A model generated the notes under the pieces. It was given only the letters and a program-made list of their open reading frames with translations. It made no database searches and was not told the DNA's origin. From assembly GCA_036426205.1 (NCBI GenBank), contig CM071574.1, forward strand, positions 9,534,864 to 9,598,863: a DNA stretch of 64,000 nucleotides, read 5' to 3'. Below, piece by piece: positions 60,665-64,000 of the stretch. Position numbers and translations under genes: made by a program. Each line of letters starts with the position of its first letter. Position 1 is the stretch's first letter. This DNA comes from Ascaphus truei. Taxonomy: Eukaryota; Chordata; Amphibia; Anura; Ascaphidae.

Positions 60665-61674
60665 CAGCCACTCCTCATAAATTTGATTTTCCATCCCATT
60701 TATTGATATGGTGACTCTGCTCACTTTTTCTAGTTCCATCATGTCTTTTTTTTTAATGATGTGGAGCTCAAAACTGTACTCTATATTCAAGGTGGGGTTT
60801 TACTTATCCTTTATACAGTGGCATAATCATGCTTCCATCCATACCCCGTTTAATACAAGATAAGATCTTATTTGCCTTTGCAGCAACTGTGGGCACTATT
60901 GATATGCCTGCTGTCTTCAAGCACTCCTAAATCCTTCTCCATTAAGGACCCTCCTAATTTTTCTCCATTTAATTTGTAAATCGCCTGTTTATTCATGAAA
61001 TTACATCCTGCTCTGATTTTACTACCTTACACAATTTAGAGTAAAAAGCGTAGATGGAAACTTTGCTCTCTCTGCCAACCTCACGGACATTAATAAACAA
61101 GTTAAAAAGCAGGGTTCCCAGTACTAATCTTTGAGGTACTCAACTCACTTTAGCCTAACCTGAAAAAGTTCCATTTATGACCACGCTCTGCCTATCCTTC
61201 AACCAGTTTTCAATCCAGGTGCAAATATTTTTACGGAGTCCACTTTTACACTAACTCCGTGTGTGGCTCCATATCAACTGCATTACTGTGGTGTAAGTTC
61301 CTTCTTACCTCCTCAAAGAAACTAATAAGATTATTTTAGCACAATCTATTCTTCATAAATCCATGCTGATGATTACTAATAATGTTGTGAGCCTGTGTAA
61401 ATGGAGTCTTTGAATATTAAATGTAATCATTTGCCTATTACTGAACATAGTTCCTTAAGAACTGTTGGATGTATGCCATCGGCTTTATTTACTTTAATTT
61501 TATCATGCTGCCTATGCACTTCTTCCTCAGTTAACCAATTGTTTGTTAATATAGAGGTTGTGGCTTCCTCCTGTGGCACTATTTTTGCAATTGATTCCTC
61601 CCTGGTTAATACAGAGCCAAAGAATGTTTTTGATACCTCTGCTTTTTCCTTATCTCCAATAATCTCCAATAATT

Positions 61675-61678
<4 letters not shown>

Positions 61679-61706
<28 letters not shown>
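61679..61706. repeat. (TA)n microsatellite
   Basis: About 13 TA units inside the minus-strand LINE. Confidence 0.95.
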
Positions 61707-61711
<5 letters not shown>

Positions 61712-61812
61712 ACTTTTAGGGTTAATCTAACTTTCTGTTGCAAACCTGTTTTCATTTAAATTTTTTGCTGATTTGATTGCCTTTTTGTCACTTTTATTAC
61801 ATTCCTTATAAT

Positions 61813-62661
61813 AAAAGGGGAAAGAAAGTGTGATCAGCGCTAATGCTTACAATACAATACAGTAACAATATAAATTACAGTGATTACCAAATAAAACTTT
61901 TGACTTAAAGTTGAGGCTGCCTAGGCAAAACAGGATTAACACAAATCGACAGAACCAATAAAAACAGAGAGCCGGCGCCTCCAAGAGGAAAATGTGAAAA
62001 TCTGACCAAATATAAAGTCCAATCGGGGATGGCAAGCAATCCTGAGGGGAATCTTCAATGGAGTCTCACGAGGATAACAAACACACATATAAAACAAAGA
62101 CAAAAAAGAAAAATCATAGTGTAACTCAAATAACAAAAAACAAAACAATGAAAAGATTAACTAAAGGATTATTACAAATTTAATATGCAATTGAAAAATA
62201 AAACAACAAACAAATGTCCGTTGGGCTAAAGACACTAATGAAGCAATACCATCCAGTAGGGGTAAAATTAGAATCCTACTTACAGCAAAGCTGAGTTAAT
62301 AAAACCCATAGAATAGCTGTCCTTTAAACCAGACCGGGAACCTCTGCAGGTGAATGAAATTGCACGACCTCCAGGACTCCACACTGCCGGAACAACCACT
62401 GCTGCCTCACACACGGACCCACAAGGTCAGTAGGAAGTGCCACACGGTAGATCCGCAACTCCACGCTGCATTGTGACGTCACTGGCACACCGCGTGACCA
62501 TCGGGTCTGTGTGCGCGGCGTCGGTGTTTGCCGCAGCAGCGTGGAGTTGCGGATTTACCGTGTGGCACTTCCTACTGATCTTGTGGGTCCGTGTGTGCGG
62601 CAGCAGTGGTTGTTCCGGCAGCGCGGAGTCCTGGAGGTCGTGCAATTTCATTCATCTGCAA
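61813..62661. mobile_element. 849-bp element with 14-bp target duplication and terminal hairpin
   Basis: Exact duplication acattccttataat at 61799-61812 and 62662-62675. The last 320 bp form an inverted repeat: 62343-62470 (tgcaggtgaatgaaattgc ... ctccacgctgc) against 62536-62660 (gcagcgtggagttgcgg ... gcaatttcattcatctgca). The left two thirds are A-rich on + (aaaacaaagacaaaaaag) and include gagccggcgcctccaagag. No coding region found. Its insertion into the LINE is unambiguous. Confidence 0.8.
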
Positions 62662-63828
62662 ACATTCCTTATAATGCTGATATGATGCCTCCATCCCTTC
62701 TGACTTTTAGAATGCCTGCCTCTTCCTTTCCATTTCCTCCTATACCTGTTTATTTACCACATTGGTTTAGACTTCTTTGTTTTATATCTATTACTCAAGG
62801 GTAATATAAAAGATAAATGTGCTTTTCTATCAATGTTTTAAAGCCTGAATATTTATCTTCCACGTTCCCTACAAAAACGGCATCCTACAGTAACTTATTC
62901 CTTGTAGTTTATTCTAATCTGCCATTCTATTTCTTCGTACTTTTACCTCCACTGCTAATTTCTATCCACAAGGTCTCTACATTTTTATCATTCATAAACA
63001 TCTTCGTTTATAATAGGTTTTAGATCCGGTTTAACATATAAACATACTCCACCACCATCTTTTTGCTCGATCCCTCCGAAAAAGGGAGTAACCCTCTAAA
63101 TTAACTGCCCAGTCATGAGTTTCATCCCACCATGTTTCAGTAATGCCCATGATATCATACTGCTCCCTTGTACAGTAGATATTAATTCAAGCTCCCCCAT
63201 TTTATTTGTTGGGCATCTTGCATTAGCAAGTATGCTTTTAAGTTTTTTTCCCCGGCTGTGCTATTGTTATTTTATCTGCTCCTGTCTTTCTCCTCCTATT
63301 GGATTTAGTCTTTAGAAGTTTTCTAACAGTATCTGTATTTAATATGGGTACCTCCCTGCTTTCCAAACTAATACTTCTCTCCACTCTACTTCATGACCAC
63401 TAGCTATTTCATTTCTATCTAGCCTGTCTAGTTCATTATCTGTTTCCTGTACCTCCTCCTCCTATGTCCTAGTTTAAAATCTCCTCCAACCTTCTAACAG
63501 TCTCCACCTTAGCACAGAAGATGCCGTTTTAAGATTATCAAAATGTATGTATATATTTTTTATCCAACATTTGCGGTTATTTTTCACTCTTTAAACTGAT
63601 ATTTCAGAGAACCCTTTAAATGTTATTTACAGTTTAAAGCTCACAAATATATTTACTTTAAAGCAGTAGTGCCACCTACTTGGCTATTTGTTACTTCCAT
63701 TAATCTGCAAAAGCGTTGGCATCAACATACACTGAAACTATGAACTGGACCCATTTAATGATACAGTACTGCTGCTTATATGTTTTGTTCGGCTGTTTCA
63801 CTAAATTATCATTTTGTTTTGCTTTTAG

Positions 63829-63944
63829 ATTGGAGTACCTGTCAGCTAAGTGAAAATGCAGTGTGTGGCGAAGGTATAAGAACCCGCCTCTTAGATTGCG
63901 TCCGCAGTGATGGCAAATCAGTAAATATGTTCTTTTGTGAGCAG
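63829..63944 (+). CDS. THSD7B: THSD7B-like internal coding exon E
   Basis: This 116-bp exon encodes (D)WSTCQLSENAVCG through VNMFFCEQ. The acceptor is tgcttttag|AT and the donor is GAGCAG|gtaatg. It enters in phase 1 (Asp from G plus AT) and leaves in phase 0. It supplies the WSTC and CGEGIRTR motifs of a THSD7-type repeat, then LLDCVRSDGKSV, a stretch very conserved in both THSD7A and THSD7B. With exon D the junction reads NLT-DWSTC, as in the family. This is the last exon in the window. The gene continues beyond 64000, because neither the remaining TSRs nor the transmembrane helix is present. Confidence 0.9.
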
Positions 63945-64000
63945 GTAATGTTTGCTATGAGAAACAAACCTTACAAATAAATCCACAAGCAACCTCACAT
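63945..64000 (+). other. Intron start after exon E
   Basis: Donor gtaatg, then ordinary intron sequence to the window edge. Confidence 0.8.

Larger units (their letters stand above)
58947..63540 (-). pseudogene. CR1-like LINE, long degenerate copy with three insertions
   Basis: Read on the minus strand from 63540 down. Near 63040-63250 an APE-type endonuclease region shows LANARCPTNKMGELELIS and, in another frame, GITETWWDETHDWAVN. Near 61427-61669 a pre-RT block gives KAEVSKTFFGSVLTREES and KVNKADGIHPTVLKELC. Then WIENWLKDRQSVVINGT, YKLNGEKLGGSLMEKDLGVL and the 3' block NALPMETVIADRIDIF are recognisable. The 3' end carries a tgtaactatgta tail at 58947-58960 and matches the + copy at 44305-46320. 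Insertions: LTR 59043-60002, repeat 60308-60664 and foldback 61813-62661. Stops and frameshifts throughout. It would have been about 2.4 kb longer in its flanks without them removed. Confidence 0.82.
55869..63828 (+). other. 8.0-kb intron between exons D and E
   Basis: It is filled mainly by an L2-type LINE fragment on + (56388-57830) and a long CR1-like LINE on - (58947-63540) with three nested insertions. Segments 55870-56380 and 57870-58940 are AT-rich sequence without recognisable features. Confidence 0.8.

Overview
The window is vertebrate nuclear DNA. It has no bacterial-style operons. It holds short exons with canonical AG/GT borders separated by multi-kilobase introns filled with transposons. 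The gene is THSD7B-like (thrombospondin type-1 domain-containing 7B), on the + strand. Five internal coding exons are present, at 6984-7159, 42289-42422, 47970-48123, 55727-55868 and 63829-63944. Their phases are compatible throughout (1-0, 0-2, 2-0, 0-1, 1-0) and together they encode about 240 residues of consecutive thrombospondin type-1 repeats (TSRs). The first coding exons, the remaining TSRs, the transmembrane segment and the short cytoplasmic tail lie outside the window. The repeat families (hairpin hAT and TTAA MITEs, MIR-like SINEs, CR1/L2/L1 LINEs, GIY-YIG Penelope elements, solo LTRs) and the 35-kb intron suggest an amphibian, probably a frog with a large genome. That species call is inference.

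Layout: 1-6983 is the end of an upstream intron, with a solo LTR that carries a Harbinger-type insertion (2038-3540), a 61-bp minisatellite and a TTAA element. 7160-42288 is one 35.1-kb intron. It contains an inverted Penelope-like copy with a GIY-YIG domain (13841-14745), a solo LTR inside a Penelope-type foldback (18838-19790), a second solo LTR of similar type (20120-20940), an L1 3' end (30541-31704), paired 410-bp direct repeats, many hAT and TTAA MITEs and several minisatellites. 42423-47969 holds a CR1-like LINE split by a 1.07-kb pogo/Tigger-type element. 48124-55726 holds foldback elements, including a 2.7-kb inverted-repeat structure with an LTR nested in it. 55869-63828 holds an L2-type LINE fragment (+) and a long minus-strand CR1-like LINE broken by three later insertions, two of them with clear target-site duplications.

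No tRNA, rRNA, CRISPR array, promoter or complete gene was recognised. Most long open frames in the window are simple-repeat, MITE or LTR translations, not genes. I found no convincing new gene system. The most unusual points are a one-residue shortening of the CSxxCG core in one THSD7B TSR, a set of foldback retroelement insertions with 14-bp target duplications, and the depth of nesting of the mobile elements.
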